A stretch of 64,000 nt of DNA, taken from Chryseobacterium gleum. Its GTDB lineage: Bacteria; Bacteroidota; Bacteroidia; Flavobacteriales_F; PHOS-HE28. Position 1 is the stretch's first letter, and every line of letters starts with the position of its first letter. Shown here in pieces: positions 46,381-54,119 of this stretch. The notes beneath the pieces are model-generated. The model saw only the letters and a list, made by a program, of their open reading frames with translations, was not told where the DNA came from and searched no databases. The DNA lies in assembly GCA_945872795.1 (NCBI GenBank), contig CAMCAZ010000002.1, positions 1 through 64,000 on the forward strand, written 5' to 3'. Made by a program: the position numbers and the translations under genes.

Positions 46381-47421
46381 ATGGTTCCAAGGGAAGCGTA
46401 TCCGCTCAGGCCGGTCACCTACTGGCTGATCTCAGGTTGTATCCTCATCGCGTGCATGGTGCTCATCGGCGGCATCACGCGCCTCACTGGCAGCGGCCTC
46501 AGCATCACCGAGTGGAAGCCCATCATGGGTGCCCTTCCTCCGCTGAATGAGGCCGAATGGCAGGAGGCTTTCGCCAAGTACCAACAGATCCCGGAGTACA
46601 CGCTGAAGAACCAGCACATGGACCTGGCGGGCTTCAAGGGAATCTTCTTCTGGGAATACCTCCACCGCAACTGGGGCCGCCTCATGGGACTGGTCTTCAT
46701 CATCCCCTTCGCTCTCTTCCTCCGGAAAGGCCTGTTGAAGGGCTGGTTGCTGAAACGCACGGTGGCCATCCTCATCGGTGGCGGATCGGTGGGTGCCCTG
46801 GGCTGGTTCATGGTGGCCAGCGGCCTGCAGGACGATCCCGATGTGAGCCACTACCGGCTGGCCATCCACCTTTCGGCGGCCTTCACGGTGTTCGCCTTGG
46901 TGCTCTGGACCGTACTCGACCTGCGGGAGGAGCGCCGAGCCATCGGTGGCGATGGTTCGCCTCAGGCCACACAGGTGCGCTGGCTGCTGGCGCTGGTGGT
47001 GCTTCAGATCATCTGGGGCGCCTTCACGGCAGGCCTGGACGCCGGCCGCATGTACAACACTTGGCCGCTGATGAACGGTGAGTTCATGCCCGCCAACGTC
47101 ACCGCCTTCGGAAGCCTTTGGAAGGACTTCACCGACCACCGCGATGGCGTGCAGTTCATCCACCGCAACCTGGCGTGGCTGGTGGCCATCGCTGTGGTGG
47201 CCTTCGCCCTGCGCTACCGGAAGGAGCCAAGTCTCCGCGGCGTCTGGACCTTGATGATCGGCATGGTGGTCGTCCAGTTCCTGCTCGGTGTGTTCACGCT
47301 GCTCACCCAGGTGCAGATCTCCCTTGGTGTGGCGCACCAGTTCGGGGCGCTCCTGCTCCTGGCGGTGATGCTGATCGCCCTGCACCGCACCGGTCGCGGG
47401 ATCACTGCCAGCGCAGCGTAG
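46381..47421 (+). CDS. ctaA: Haem A synthase CtaA/COX15
   Basis: A 346-residue membrane protein with eight hydrophobic helices in two four-helix halves. The four haem-ligand His regions are present: EYLHRNWGRLMG, SHYRLAIHLSAAF, FIHRNLAWLVAI and LGVAHQFGALLL. The family loop GSGLSITEWKPIMGALPPLNEAEW is in the first half. It oxidises the methyl of haem O to the formyl of haem A for cytochrome aa3 oxidases, indicating aerobic respiration. No ctaB or oxidase genes are in the window. Its 3' end overlaps the convergent gldD by 20 bp. Confidence 0.94.
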   Translation: MVPREAYPLRPVTYWLISGCILIACMVLIGGITRLTGSGLSITEWKPIMGALPPLNEAEWQEAFAKYQQIPEYTLKNQHMDLAGFKGIFFWEYLHRNWGRLMGLVFIIPFALFLRKGLLKGWLLKRTVAILIGGGSVGALGWFMVASGLQDDPDVSHYRLAIHLSAAFTVFALVLWTVLDLREERRAIGGDGSPQATQVRWLLALVVLQIIWGAFTAGLDAGRMYNTWPLMNGEFMPANVTAFGSLWKDFTDHRDGVQFIHRNLAWLVAIAVVAFALRYRKEPSLRGVWTLMIGMVVVQFLLGVFTLLTQVQISLGVAHQFGALLLLAVMLIALHRTGRGITASAA

Positions 47422-47974
47422 TGGCCAGGTGCTGCATGTCGGCGCGGATGCGCTCCGTCACCGGTGCCAGCGAATCCGCGTTGGGGCGCACATCGAAATA
47501 GAGCGCGCCGTAGAGGAAGTTGTCCGTGCTGTCCGTGAGGTAGAACACGAAAGGACTGGCCACATCGCCCTCCACCTTGAACAAGGTCCCGAACACCCGT
47601 TCCTCCGGCCGCAGAACACGCTCGCTGCCGATGCGTGCGGCCTTGCTCTCATGGGTCTGTTTGAACACGTGTGCCCCTTCGATCAATTCACCCAGTGCAC
47701 CGTCCACCGGTGTCCAGGTGAGGTGTACGGTGGCGCGCAGCGCGCTGTAGCGCACATCGTACCACTTCGCAGGTGCTTCGCGTGTCCGCCTTTGTACACG
47801 TGCTGCGGTCGGGATCTCCGCAGCCATGACGCTGCTGTCCGCCCAGCTCACGTAGCTCTGTTCGGGCAGGTCGATGCGGAAGTAGCCCCGTGGCCGGGGC
47901 GTCGGCTCCTCGGCACAGCCCACCAGGAGCAGCAGGCCGAAGGCTAGGGAGATGAGCTCAACCCACAGCCTCAT
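47402..47974 (-). CDS. gldD: Gliding motility lipoprotein GldD
   Basis: A 190-residue lipoprotein (MRLWVELISLAFGLLLLVGC). The mature start TPRPRGYFRIDLPEQSYVSW is the GldD signature, and the C-terminal part DNFLYGALYFDVRPNADSLAPV ... LATTLRW fits too. GldD is required for gliding and T9SS function in Flavobacterium, but its exact role is unknown. It overlaps the end of gldE by 17 bp, as expected for the conserved gldE-gldD pair. Confidence 0.9.
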   Translation of the reverse strand: MRLWVELISLAFGLLLLVGCAEEPTPRPRGYFRIDLPEQSYVSWADSSVMAAEIPTAARVQRRTREAPAKWYDVRYSALRATVHLTWTPVDGALGELIEGAHVFKQTHESKAARIGSERVLRPEERVFGTLFKVEGDVASPFVFYLTDSTDNFLYGALYFDVRPNADSLAPVTERIRADMQHLATTLRWQ

Positions 47975-49289
47975 CGCGCATCATCAGTTTCACGCGCCGC
48001 ACACGTTTGTTGTCCGAGGCCTCCACGACGAAGCTGTAGTTCTGGAGGTCCACGCGCTCGCCTTTCTTGGGGATGCGGCCCGTGAGTTCCAGGATGAAGC
48101 CGCCCAGGGTGCCGCTGTCGCCCTTGTTCTCCTCGAAGAGCCTGCCGTCCACACCCAGCACTCGGTACACATCGGGGAGCGGGGCCTTGCCCTCGAACAC
48201 CCAGGTGCGGTCGTCCAGCTTGCTGTAGATCAGGTCCTCGTCGTCGTACTCGTCGGTGATGTCGCCCACGATCTCCTCGATGACGTCCTCCAAGGTGATG
48301 ATGCCACTGGTGCCGCCATACTCATCCACCACCACGGCCAGGTGCACCTTTTCGCTCTGGAATTCCTTCAGCAGGTCGTCCAGCTTCTTGCTTTCGGGCA
48401 CGAAGTAGGGCGAGCGCATCAGGCTGTGCCAGTCCAGGTCCTCCTTGTCGATGTGCGGCAGGATATCCTTGATGTAGAGGATGCCCACGATGCGGTCCAG
48501 CGTATCCTCGTAGATGGGCACGCGCGAGAAGCCCGAATCGACGATCGAGGCCAGCAGCTGTTTGAAGGTGATCTCCTGGGCGAAGGCCACCACCTCGGTC
48601 CGCGGGCGCATGATCTGGCGCACCTCGAAGTTGCCGAACTTCACGATGCCCCGCAGGATCCGCTGTTCCTCCACCGTGGTGCTGGCGTCCTGGGTCAGTT
48701 CCAAGGCGTGCCCCAAGGCATCCACGCTGATGCTCTGCGTACTGCGTTTGGTGTAACGCTTCTCGATGAAGGTGGTGCTGCGGACAAGCGTCTCGCTGAT
48801 CGGTTTCAGGATCGTGCGCAGAATCAGCAGCGGCCCCGCCATGCCCTGCGCCACCCGCATCGGTGCCGTGGTGGCATACACCTTGGGGAGCACTTCGCCG
48901 ATGAGCAGGATCACAAAGGTCACCGCCAACACCTGGATGCCGAACACCACGTAGGTGGGCATCCGATCGAGTTCCAACAGGCTGTTCACCGCGTAGGTGC
49001 TCAGGATCACGATGCCCACGTTCACGAAGTTGTTCGCGATGAGGATGGTGGCCAGTAGGCGACGGGGTTTCGCCAGCAGGTCCAGCACCCGCTGCCCCGC
49101 GCTGCCGCCGCGCTCCTTCAGGTCGCGCAGCTGGGTGGGGGTGAGGGAGAACAGGGCCACTTCACTGGCGCTCATCGCCGCCGAGGCCACGAGCAACAGC
49201 GCGATCGCCGTGATTACCACACCCGTTACGGGGTCCAGTGCACGCAGGTAAAGGGCGATGGTGAACGGATATGCGGACGGAGGCTCCAA
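47958..49289 (-). CDS. gldE: GldE-like CNNM/CBS membrane protein
   Basis: About 443 residues. A CNNM/DUF21 membrane domain (ITAIALLLVASAAMSASEVALFSLTPTQLRDL; LATILIANNFVNVGIVILS) is followed by two CBS domains (IMRPRTEVVAFAQEITFKQLL; MRSPYFVPESKKLDDLLKEF, VDEYGGTSGIITLEDVIEEIVGDI) and a CorC_HlyC domain (LPDVYRVLGVDG ... FVVEASDNKRVRRVKL). The family includes Mg/Co-type transporters, and GldE in Flavobacterium supports gliding. The start is uncertain: no ATG lies near the frame opening and the track uses TTG at 49289. Context (ssb upstream, gldD overlapping) supports GldE. Confidence 0.9.
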   Translation of the reverse strand: MEPPSAYPFTIALYLRALDPVTGVVITAIALLLVASAAMSASEVALFSLTPTQLRDLKERGGSAGQRVLDLLAKPRRLLATILIANNFVNVGIVILSTYAVNSLLELDRMPTYVVFGIQVLAVTFVILLIGEVLPKVYATTAPMRVAQGMAGPLLILRTILKPISETLVRSTTFIEKRYTKRSTQSISVDALGHALELTQDASTTVEEQRILRGIVKFGNFEVRQIMRPRTEVVAFAQEITFKQLLASIVDSGFSRVPIYEDTLDRIVGILYIKDILPHIDKEDLDWHSLMRSPYFVPESKKLDDLLKEFQSEKVHLAVVVDEYGGTSGIITLEDVIEEIVGDITDEYDDEDLIYSKLDDRTWVFEGKAPLPDVYRVLGVDGRLFEENKGDSGTLGGFILELTGRIPKKGERVDLQNYSFVVEASDNKRVRRVKLMMRDEAVG

Positions 49290-49321
49290 ACCGGCGGTGC
49301 TAGGTGGAAGGTGCGGTGGCC

Positions 49322-49771
49322 TTAGAACGGCAGGTCATCCGCATCGTCAGGTGCCTGGGTCATCGCTCGGTCGCTCACCGGTTGACCGGCTGTGGCGGGG
49401 CGCGGTGCGGTCATCGCCGGGCTGTTGTCACTGCCCGTGGGACGGTCCAGAAGGGTCATCTCATCGGCATGGATCTCCGTGGTGTACTTGGTGTTGCCGT
49501 CCTTGTCCTGCCATTGGCGGGTGCGCAACTTGCCTTCCACGTACACCTTGCTGCCTTTGCGCAGATACTTCTCGGTGATCTCCGCCAGCCCGCGCCAGGC
49601 CACGATGCTGTGCCACTCGGTCTGCTCGCGCTTCTCGCCGGTGGTCTTGTCCTTGTAGGTCTCGCTGGTGGCGATGCGGAAATTGGCCACGCTCGCGCCG
49701 TTCTGAAGGTGGCGCACTTCGGGGTCGGCACCCAGGTTGCCGATCAGGATCACTTTGTTGACTCCAGCCAT
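49322..49771 (-). CDS. ssb: Single-stranded DNA-binding protein SSB
   Basis: A 149-residue protein: OB fold from [22 protein letters not shown] through [37 protein letters not shown], then a short linker and the acidic tip DDADDLPF that recruits partner proteins. It protects single-stranded DNA in replication and repair. It lies between mutY and gldE, the usual Bacteroidota order. A TATCTTCG box (49791-49798, minus) suggests it also has its own promoter. Confidence 0.97.
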   Translation of the reverse strand: MAGVNKVILIGNLGADPEVRHLQNGASVANFRIATSETYKDKTTGEKREQTEWHSIVAWRGLAEITEKYLRKGSKVYVEGKLRTRQWQDKDGNTKYTTEIHADEMTLLDRPTGSDNSPAMTAPRPATAGQPVSDRAMTQAPDDADDLPF

Positions 49772-49790
49772 GACGTGTTCGATGAATGGA

Positions 49791-49798
49791 CGAAGATA
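49791..49798 (-). promoter_or_regulatory. -7 box TATCTTCG for ssb
   Basis: On the minus strand in the mutY-ssb gap, about 20 bp before the ssb ATG; one mismatch from TAnnTTTG. Confidence 0.45.
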
Positions 49799-49807
49799 GG
49801 ACTTCGT

Positions 49808-50890
49808 TCAGCGTTGCTCATTCCCTCCGGTCTGCATCACGTGGCGCTCCAGCAACCGCGGCAGGGCGTGCCGGTCCAAGGCCTCCCGGTCCACGGACCT
49901 CCACTCCTTTGGCGTGCGGAAGCCCTTGGGTGGCAGCACCTGCCAGAACAGCGCCAGGATGTGCTGATGGCTCAGCACATGTTTCACAGGTCCTGTCATG
50001 GCCTGCAGGGTCCAGCCCTCACCGAACTCCTGCTTCAGGGCTGTCATGAAGGTGCGTGGGGTCAGTGGCTTTTCCGTTTCCAGAAGGGGCAGCTCATATA
50101 GGCCCTGCCAAATGTCCTTCGCCGTGCGTTTCCGCAGAAAGAGGCCGGTGCCGCGCTGGATGTGCAGGTAGTTGAAGTGGCGCGTCCGTATGGTGGTCCG
50201 GCCGGCCTTCACCGGTAGCGTGGCGATGCGGTCGGTGCGCAAAGCGATGCACTTCGAGGACAGCGGACAGTCAGCGCAACGGGGCTTCCTCGGTGTACAG
50301 ACCATGGCACCCAGCTCCATCACCGCCTGGTTATGGTCCCCCGGGTGTAGCGGGTCAAGAAGACCGGCGGCCAGTGTAAGGAACTGCTTGCGGCCCTCGG
50401 TGCTGTCGATGGGCGTATCGATTCCGAACACCCGGGCCAGCACGCGGTAGACGTTGCCGTCCACCACCGCTTCGGGGAGCCCGAAGGCAATGGAGCCGAT
50501 GGCCGCGGCGGTATATTCTCCCACGCCTTTCAGGCCTTTCAGCTGCTCATGGTCCTGCGGGAACTGCCCGCCGTGGATCTCCACCACCTGCCGGGCGGCG
50601 GTACGCAGGTTGCGGGCGCGGCTGTAGTAGCCTAGGCCCTGCCAGAGGCGCAGTACCTCATCCTCCGGGGCCTTGGCCAGGTCATGCACGGTAGGGTAGC
50701 GCTCCACGAAACGGTGCCAGTAGGCCGTGCCCTGGTCCACCCGGGTCTGCTGCAGGATCACCTCGCTGAGCCAGATGCGGTAAGGGTCCGCTGGACCGGC
50801 GGCCGAAGGTGCGGATCGGCGCCAGGGAAGGGGACGTTGGTGCTCCCGATACCAGGGTAGCAGAGCTTTGCTGAACCAAGCCGTTGACAT
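49808..50890 (-). CDS. mutY: Adenine DNA glycosylase MutY
   Basis: A 360-residue enzyme. Start 50890 (MSTAWFSKALLPWYREHQRPLPWR) is the family start; the 533-residue track ORF runs back over HU on the other strand. It has SEVILQQTRVDQ with the catalytic Glu, helix-hairpin-helix LKGLKGVGEYTAAAIGSIAFG, VVDGNVYRV with the catalytic Asp, and the Fe4S4 cysteines CTPRKPRCADCPLSSKC (Cx6Cx2Cx5C). A C-terminal NUDIX-like domain (GLFLRKRTAKDIWQGLYELP) reads 8-oxoG. It removes A opposite 8-oxoG. It is first of the mutY-ssb-gldE-gldD run and divergent from HU. Confidence 0.96.
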   Translation of the reverse strand: MSTAWFSKALLPWYREHQRPLPWRRSAPSAAGPADPYRIWLSEVILQQTRVDQGTAYWHRFVERYPTVHDLAKAPEDEVLRLWQGLGYYSRARNLRTAARQVVEIHGGQFPQDHEQLKGLKGVGEYTAAAIGSIAFGLPEAVVDGNVYRVLARVFGIDTPIDSTEGRKQFLTLAAGLLDPLHPGDHNQAVMELGAMVCTPRKPRCADCPLSSKCIALRTDRIATLPVKAGRTTIRTRHFNYLHIQRGTGLFLRKRTAKDIWQGLYELPLLETEKPLTPRTFMTALKQEFGEGWTLQAMTGPVKHVLSHQHILALFWQVLPPKGFRTPKEWRSVDREALDRHALPRLLERHVMQTGGNEQR

Positions 50891-50907
50891 GCAGGAGCAA
50901 AGATGGG

Positions 50908-50937
50908 TTGTGCGATCCACTGGAACGGCTATCTTTG
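50908..50937 (+). promoter_or_regulatory. Promoter TTG-N19-TATCTTTG for HU gene
   Basis: TTG 50908-50910, exactly 19 bases, then TATCTTTG 50930-50937: the clearest sigma-A promoter in the window. On the other strand CATCTTTG sits 7 bp before the mutY ATG, so the two promoters nearly overlap. Confidence 0.75.
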
Positions 50938-50959
50938 CCGCCCCAAACCGAAGAAGGGT

Positions 50960-51256
50960 ATGACGAAGGCAGAACTGGTCAGCATCATCGCTAAGCGCAC
51001 CGGAGTGGAACGCCAAGTGGTTTTGACGACCGTAGAGGCTTTCATGGAGGAGGTCAAGAACAGTCTGGAGAAGGGCGAGGACGTCCATCTCCGGGGGTTC
51101 GGGAGTTTCGTGGTGAAGCACAGGGCACAGAAGACCGGTAGGATCTTGGCCCGCAACACCACCATCATCATTCCGGCGCACGATGTGCCGGCGTTCAAGC
51201 CTGCCGACACCTTCGTCGACAAGGTGAAGAACCGTTCGCAGGGAGGTAAGCCATGA
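50960..51256 (+). CDS. HU/IHF-family DNA-binding protein
   Basis: A 98-residue histone-like protein starting MTKAELVSIIAKRTGVERQVV at 50960. The signature is GFGSFVVKHRAQKTGRILARNTTIIIPAHDVPAFKPA, the beta-arm region with an intercalating Pro. It bends and compacts DNA as a dimer. The track start at 50903 lies upstream of the promoter -7 box and is rejected. It overlaps the next ORF by 4 bp (ATGA). An HU-type gene between mutY and rng is the conserved Bacteroidota order. Confidence 0.95.
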   Translation: MTKAELVSIIAKRTGVERQVVLTTVEAFMEEVKNSLEKGEDVHLRGFGSFVVKHRAQKTGRILARNTTIIIPAHDVPAFKPADTFVDKVKNRSQGGKP

Positions 51257-51744
51257 TGGGCTTGAAAAAGCCGCAGTTGTTGGCCCTCGCAGGGGCGGTG
51301 GTGGTGATCGTTCTTTTGGTACTGGCGCCCCGGACACCTTCCGGGAAACAGCAGGCAGCGGCCCCGGCCATGAGCCCTTCACAAGTGAAGACCGCAGAAG
51401 CGGTGGCACTGGTGCAAGGGGAGGACCCCATGCGGGGGATCATGATGCTGCGGGAAGTGCTGCAGGAGGACCCCGACAACGTGGAAGCACATTGGCACCT
51501 GGGGCTCTTCTCCATCCAGAGCGGTCAGTATGACAAGGCTTTGGAGCGGTTCAAGAAGGTAAGGGAGCTTGACGAAGAGGCCTTCCCCGACGTCTGGTTC
51601 TATCTGGGGCGCACCTATGCAACACTGGACAGCATCGATCAAGCGATCGCGTGCTTCGAAAAGTACAGGACATTGACCACGGACACGGCCATCATCAATG
51701 GGATGGACCGTTTCCTCATCGAGCTAGAGAACAAACAACACTGA
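51253..51744 (+). CDS. Membrane-anchored TPR protein
   Basis: A 163-residue protein with one N-terminal helix (LLALAGAVVVIVLLVLAP) that anchors it to the inner membrane, facing the periplasm or cytoplasm. The rest has about three TPR-like units: RGIMMLREVLQEDPDNVEAH, WHLGLFSIQSGQYDKALERFKKV and DVWFYLGRTYATLDSIDQAIACFEKY. Its start overlaps the HU stop, so the two are co-translated. Proteins of this sort occur at this position in other Bacteroidota. The partner is unknown. Confidence 0.82.
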   Translation: MMGLKKPQLLALAGAVVVIVLLVLAPRTPSGKQQAAAPAMSPSQVKTAEAVALVQGEDPMRGIMMLREVLQEDPDNVEAHWHLGLFSIQSGQYDKALERFKKVRELDEEAFPDVWFYLGRTYATLDSIDQAIACFEKYRTLTTDTAIINGMDRFLIELENKQH

Positions 51745-51750
51745 GGACCC

Positions 51751-51846
51751 ATGCCTTGCGGTAAAAAAAGAAAGCGGCACAAGATGGCCACGCACAAGCG
51801 CAAAAAGCGCTTGCGGAAGAACAGGCACAAGAAGAAGAACCGGTAG
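51751..51846 (+). CDS. 31-residue Lys/Arg-rich AURKAIP1/COX24-type protein (mS38/bS22-like)
   Basis: Not in the ORF track because of its size. The translation starts MPCGKKRKRHKMATHKRKKR and ends LRKNRHKKKNR, 31 residues, 19 of them Lys or Arg. The KRKRHKMATHKRKKR stretch is the AURKAIP1/COX24 motif of mitochondrial mS38 and of tiny bacterial small-subunit proteins, so it is probably a ribosomal 30S component that lies in rRNA near the decoding region. It lies 6 bp after the TPR gene in the HU operon. Family assignment rests on motif recall. Confidence 0.8.
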   Translation: MPCGKKRKRHKMATHKRKKRLRKNRHKKKNR

Positions 51847-51872
51847 GTCCTTCTGACGCCTGGCCCTTGCGT

Positions 51873-51901
51873 GGCCCCGAAGGCATCTGGTCTTCGGGGC
51901 C
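51873..51901 (+). terminator. Hairpin after HU operon
   Basis: GGCCCCGAAG/CTTCGGGGCC, 10-bp perfect stem with a 9-nt loop, 26 bp after the small basic protein. The T-run is weak (CCTTGCGGCTTT), so this is a moderate call. Confidence 0.55.
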
Positions 51902-51964
51902 CTTGCGGCTTTATGCACGGCGTCATCACCGTCGCTTCATCCATCCTTCCATGCGGATCAACGC

Positions 51965-53515
51965 GTGAACATCGACCTGATCATCCGTTCAGGTGCCGGA
52001 GAGGTCTCCATTGCCCTGCTCAAGGACAAGGTCCTCGCCGAACTGCACCGCGAACGCACCGAAAAAGGCTTTGCCGTGGGCGATGTCCACGTCGCCAAAG
52101 TGCGAAAGGTGGCCCCTGGCCTCAACGCCGCGTTCGTGGACGTGGGCCATGAGAAGGACGCCTTCCTCCATTATTTCGACCTCGGGCCCCAGTACCGCAA
52201 CGCCTTCAAGTTCGCCAAGGGCGCCGTGTCCGGCACCTCCACCTCCAGCCTGCTGGACGATTGGAAGCTCGAACCCGACATTCCCAAGGACGGCAAGTTG
52301 GGCGATGTGCTCAGCGCCAGCCAGAGCATCCTGGTACAGATCGCCAAGGAGCCCATCTCCACCAAAGGCCCGCGCCTCACCGCCGAGGTCACGCTCGCCG
52401 GCCGATACATGGTGCTGGTGCCTTTCATCAACAAGGTCAGCATCAGCAGTCGCATCACCGATGAGGTGGAGCGCAAGCGTCTCAAGGAGCTGATGCAGGC
52501 CATCCGCCCCAAGAACTTCGGCGTCATCATCCGCACCAACGCGGCGGACAAGAAGACCGAGGACCTGGAGAGCGACCTCAAGACACTGATGCAGCGCTGG
52601 GACGTCATGTTCCACAACATGCGCAATGCCCAGCCGCCCAAGAAAGTGCTGGGCGAGATCGACCGCACCAACGCCGTGCTGCGCGACCTGCTCAACAAGG
52701 ATTTCACCAGCATCCACGTGGATGACGAGCTCCTGGCCGAGGAGATCTACCAGACCCTGGAGAAGACCGCCCCGGAGAAGAAGGGCATCGTCAAGCACTA
52801 CAAGGGTAAGCTGGACATCTTCGACAATTTCGGGGTCAACAAGCAGATCAAGCAGGCCTTCGGCCGGCAGGTCATGCTCTCCAGCGGTGCCTACCTCATC
52901 GTGGAGAAGACCGAGGCCATGCACGTCATCGACGTGAACAGCGGCAGCCGCAAGGGCGGCAACCAGGCCCAGGAGAAGAACGCCCTGGACATCAACGTGG
53001 AGGCGGCCCTCGAGATCGCCCGTCTGTTGCGCCTGCGCGATATGGGCGGCATCGTGGCCATCGACTTCATCGACCTCTACGAACCCGAGAACCGCCGCAT
53101 CCTCCACAAGACGCTGAAGGATGCCATGGAGGACGACAAGGCCAAGCACAACGTGCTGCCCCCCTCACGCTTCGGCGTCATCGAGCTCACCCGCCAGCGC
53201 GTGCGGCCTGAGACGGAGATCGACACCAGCGAGAGCTGCCCCACCTGCAACGGTACCGGCGAGGTGCAGGCCGCCATCCTCATCATCGATGAGATCGAGA
53301 ACACCCTGAACTACCTGCTCACCGAAAAGGACATGAACGGCCTTACCGTGAGCGTCCATCCCTTCGTCCACGCCTTCCTCACCAAGGGCCTGCCCAGTAT
53401 GCAGCACAAGTGGTGGTGGCGCTGGCGCAAATGGGTGAAGGTGAACCCCGATGGCGCCCAGCAGTTCCTGGCCTTCTCCCTCAGGGACGGGGAAGGGAAC
53501 GAGGTGCCGGTGTAG
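51965..53515 (+). CDS. rng: Ribonuclease G/E family endoribonuclease
   Basis: A 516-residue enzyme with GTG start (MNIDLIIRSGAGEVSIALLKD). The S1 domain (FAVGDVHVAKVRKVAPGLNAAFVDVGHEKDAFLHYFD) comes first. It is followed by the RNase H-like core with the DNase-like Mg site (MHVIDVNSGSRKGG; GGIVAIDFIDLYEPENRR) and the zinc-link CPTCNGTG near residue 425. It has RNase G length, lacking the long RNase E scaffold tail. It processes rRNA ends and degrades mRNA. Placement after HU is conserved in Bacteroidota. Confidence 0.95.
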   Translation: MNIDLIIRSGAGEVSIALLKDKVLAELHRERTEKGFAVGDVHVAKVRKVAPGLNAAFVDVGHEKDAFLHYFDLGPQYRNAFKFAKGAVSGTSTSSLLDDWKLEPDIPKDGKLGDVLSASQSILVQIAKEPISTKGPRLTAEVTLAGRYMVLVPFINKVSISSRITDEVERKRLKELMQAIRPKNFGVIIRTNAADKKTEDLESDLKTLMQRWDVMFHNMRNAQPPKKVLGEIDRTNAVLRDLLNKDFTSIHVDDELLAEEIYQTLEKTAPEKKGIVKHYKGKLDIFDNFGVNKQIKQAFGRQVMLSSGAYLIVEKTEAMHVIDVNSGSRKGGNQAQEKNALDINVEAALEIARLLRLRDMGGIVAIDFIDLYEPENRRILHKTLKDAMEDDKAKHNVLPPSRFGVIELTRQRVRPETEIDTSESCPTCNGTGEVQAAILIIDEIENTLNYLLTEKDMNGLTVSVHPFVHAFLTKGLPSMQHKWWWRWRKWVKVNPDGAQQFLAFSLRDGEGNEVPV

Positions 53516-53544
53516 GGTTGCTTCAGGGGTCGCATCTTCGCCAC

Positions 53545-54012
53545 ATGCCCCACCCGCTGTCCACTGAGGAAGCCCTTGCCAAGGCCCGCGCCTACTGTGC
53601 CCGGCAAGAGCGTGCCCAGCAGGAGGTGCGCGATAAGCTTTACGCATGGGAGGTGCTGGGGAGCGAGGTCGAGGGCATCGTCAGCCAGTTGATCAGGGAG
53701 GGCTTCCTGAACGAGGCGCGCTTCGCTGAGCATTTTGCGGTGAGCAAGTTCCGGCAGAAGGGCTGGGGGCGCCGGAAGATCGAGCAGGCGCTGCGCCTGA
53801 AACAGGTGTCGGAGCCCTGCATCGCCTTGGGATTGAAGGGCATCGAAGAGGAGGAGCACACGGCCACCCTGGGGCGCCTGCTGGCCAAGCGTTGGGAGCG
53901 GGAGAAGGAGCCGGACCCTTACCGGAAGCGGCAGAAGGTCTTCCACTACTTCCTGGGCCGCGGATTTCCTTCGGAGGCCATCGACAAGGCGCTTCGTGCG
54001 CTGGAGCTGTGA
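53545..54012 (+). CDS. recX: Regulatory protein RecX
   Basis: A 155-residue all-helical protein starting MPHPLSTEEALAKARAYCARQERAQQEV at 53545. RecX marks include the repeated three-helix units (VEGIVSQLIREGFLNEARFAEHFAVSKFRQKGWGRRKIEQAL; KVFHYFLGRGFPSEAIDKAL). It is known to inhibit RecA filaments. recA is not in the window. A CATCTTCG box lies a few bases before the start, another candidate for a very short leader. Confidence 0.88.
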   Translation: MPHPLSTEEALAKARAYCARQERAQQEVRDKLYAWEVLGSEVEGIVSQLIREGFLNEARFAEHFAVSKFRQKGWGRRKIEQALRLKQVSEPCIALGLKGIEEEEHTATLGRLLAKRWEREKEPDPYRKRQKVFHYFLGRGFPSEAIDKALRALEL

Positions 54013-54080
54013 GGGTGGCATCGCCCAAGCCCCAACATCATCCAACTCCCAACATCAACGACCCAACAACCCACCTCCCC
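54013..54080. repeat. Low-complexity CCAACATC-like intergenic array
   Basis: Between recX and prfB, the sequence is made of degenerate 7-9 nt units (CCCAACATCA, TCCAACTCCC, AACATCAACG, ACCCAACAAC). Only one strand is biased (C/A-rich). It looks like a decayed short tandem repeat ahead of the prfB promoter. Confidence 0.5.
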
Positions 54081-54083
54081 CCG

Positions 54084-54091
54084 TACTTTTG
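54084..54091 (+). promoter_or_regulatory. -7 box TACTTTTG for prfB
   Basis: An exact TAnnTTTG match followed by GC, 28 bp before the prfB ATG at 54120. Confidence 0.6.
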
Positions 54092-54119
54092 CGGCCCCGC
54101 TCCTCAAGCCGCCGTACAC

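Noticed and set aside
50891-51409. N-terminal extension of MutY to 533 residues
   Set aside because: The extension is the antisense of HU and the TPR gene; MutY homology begins at 50890.
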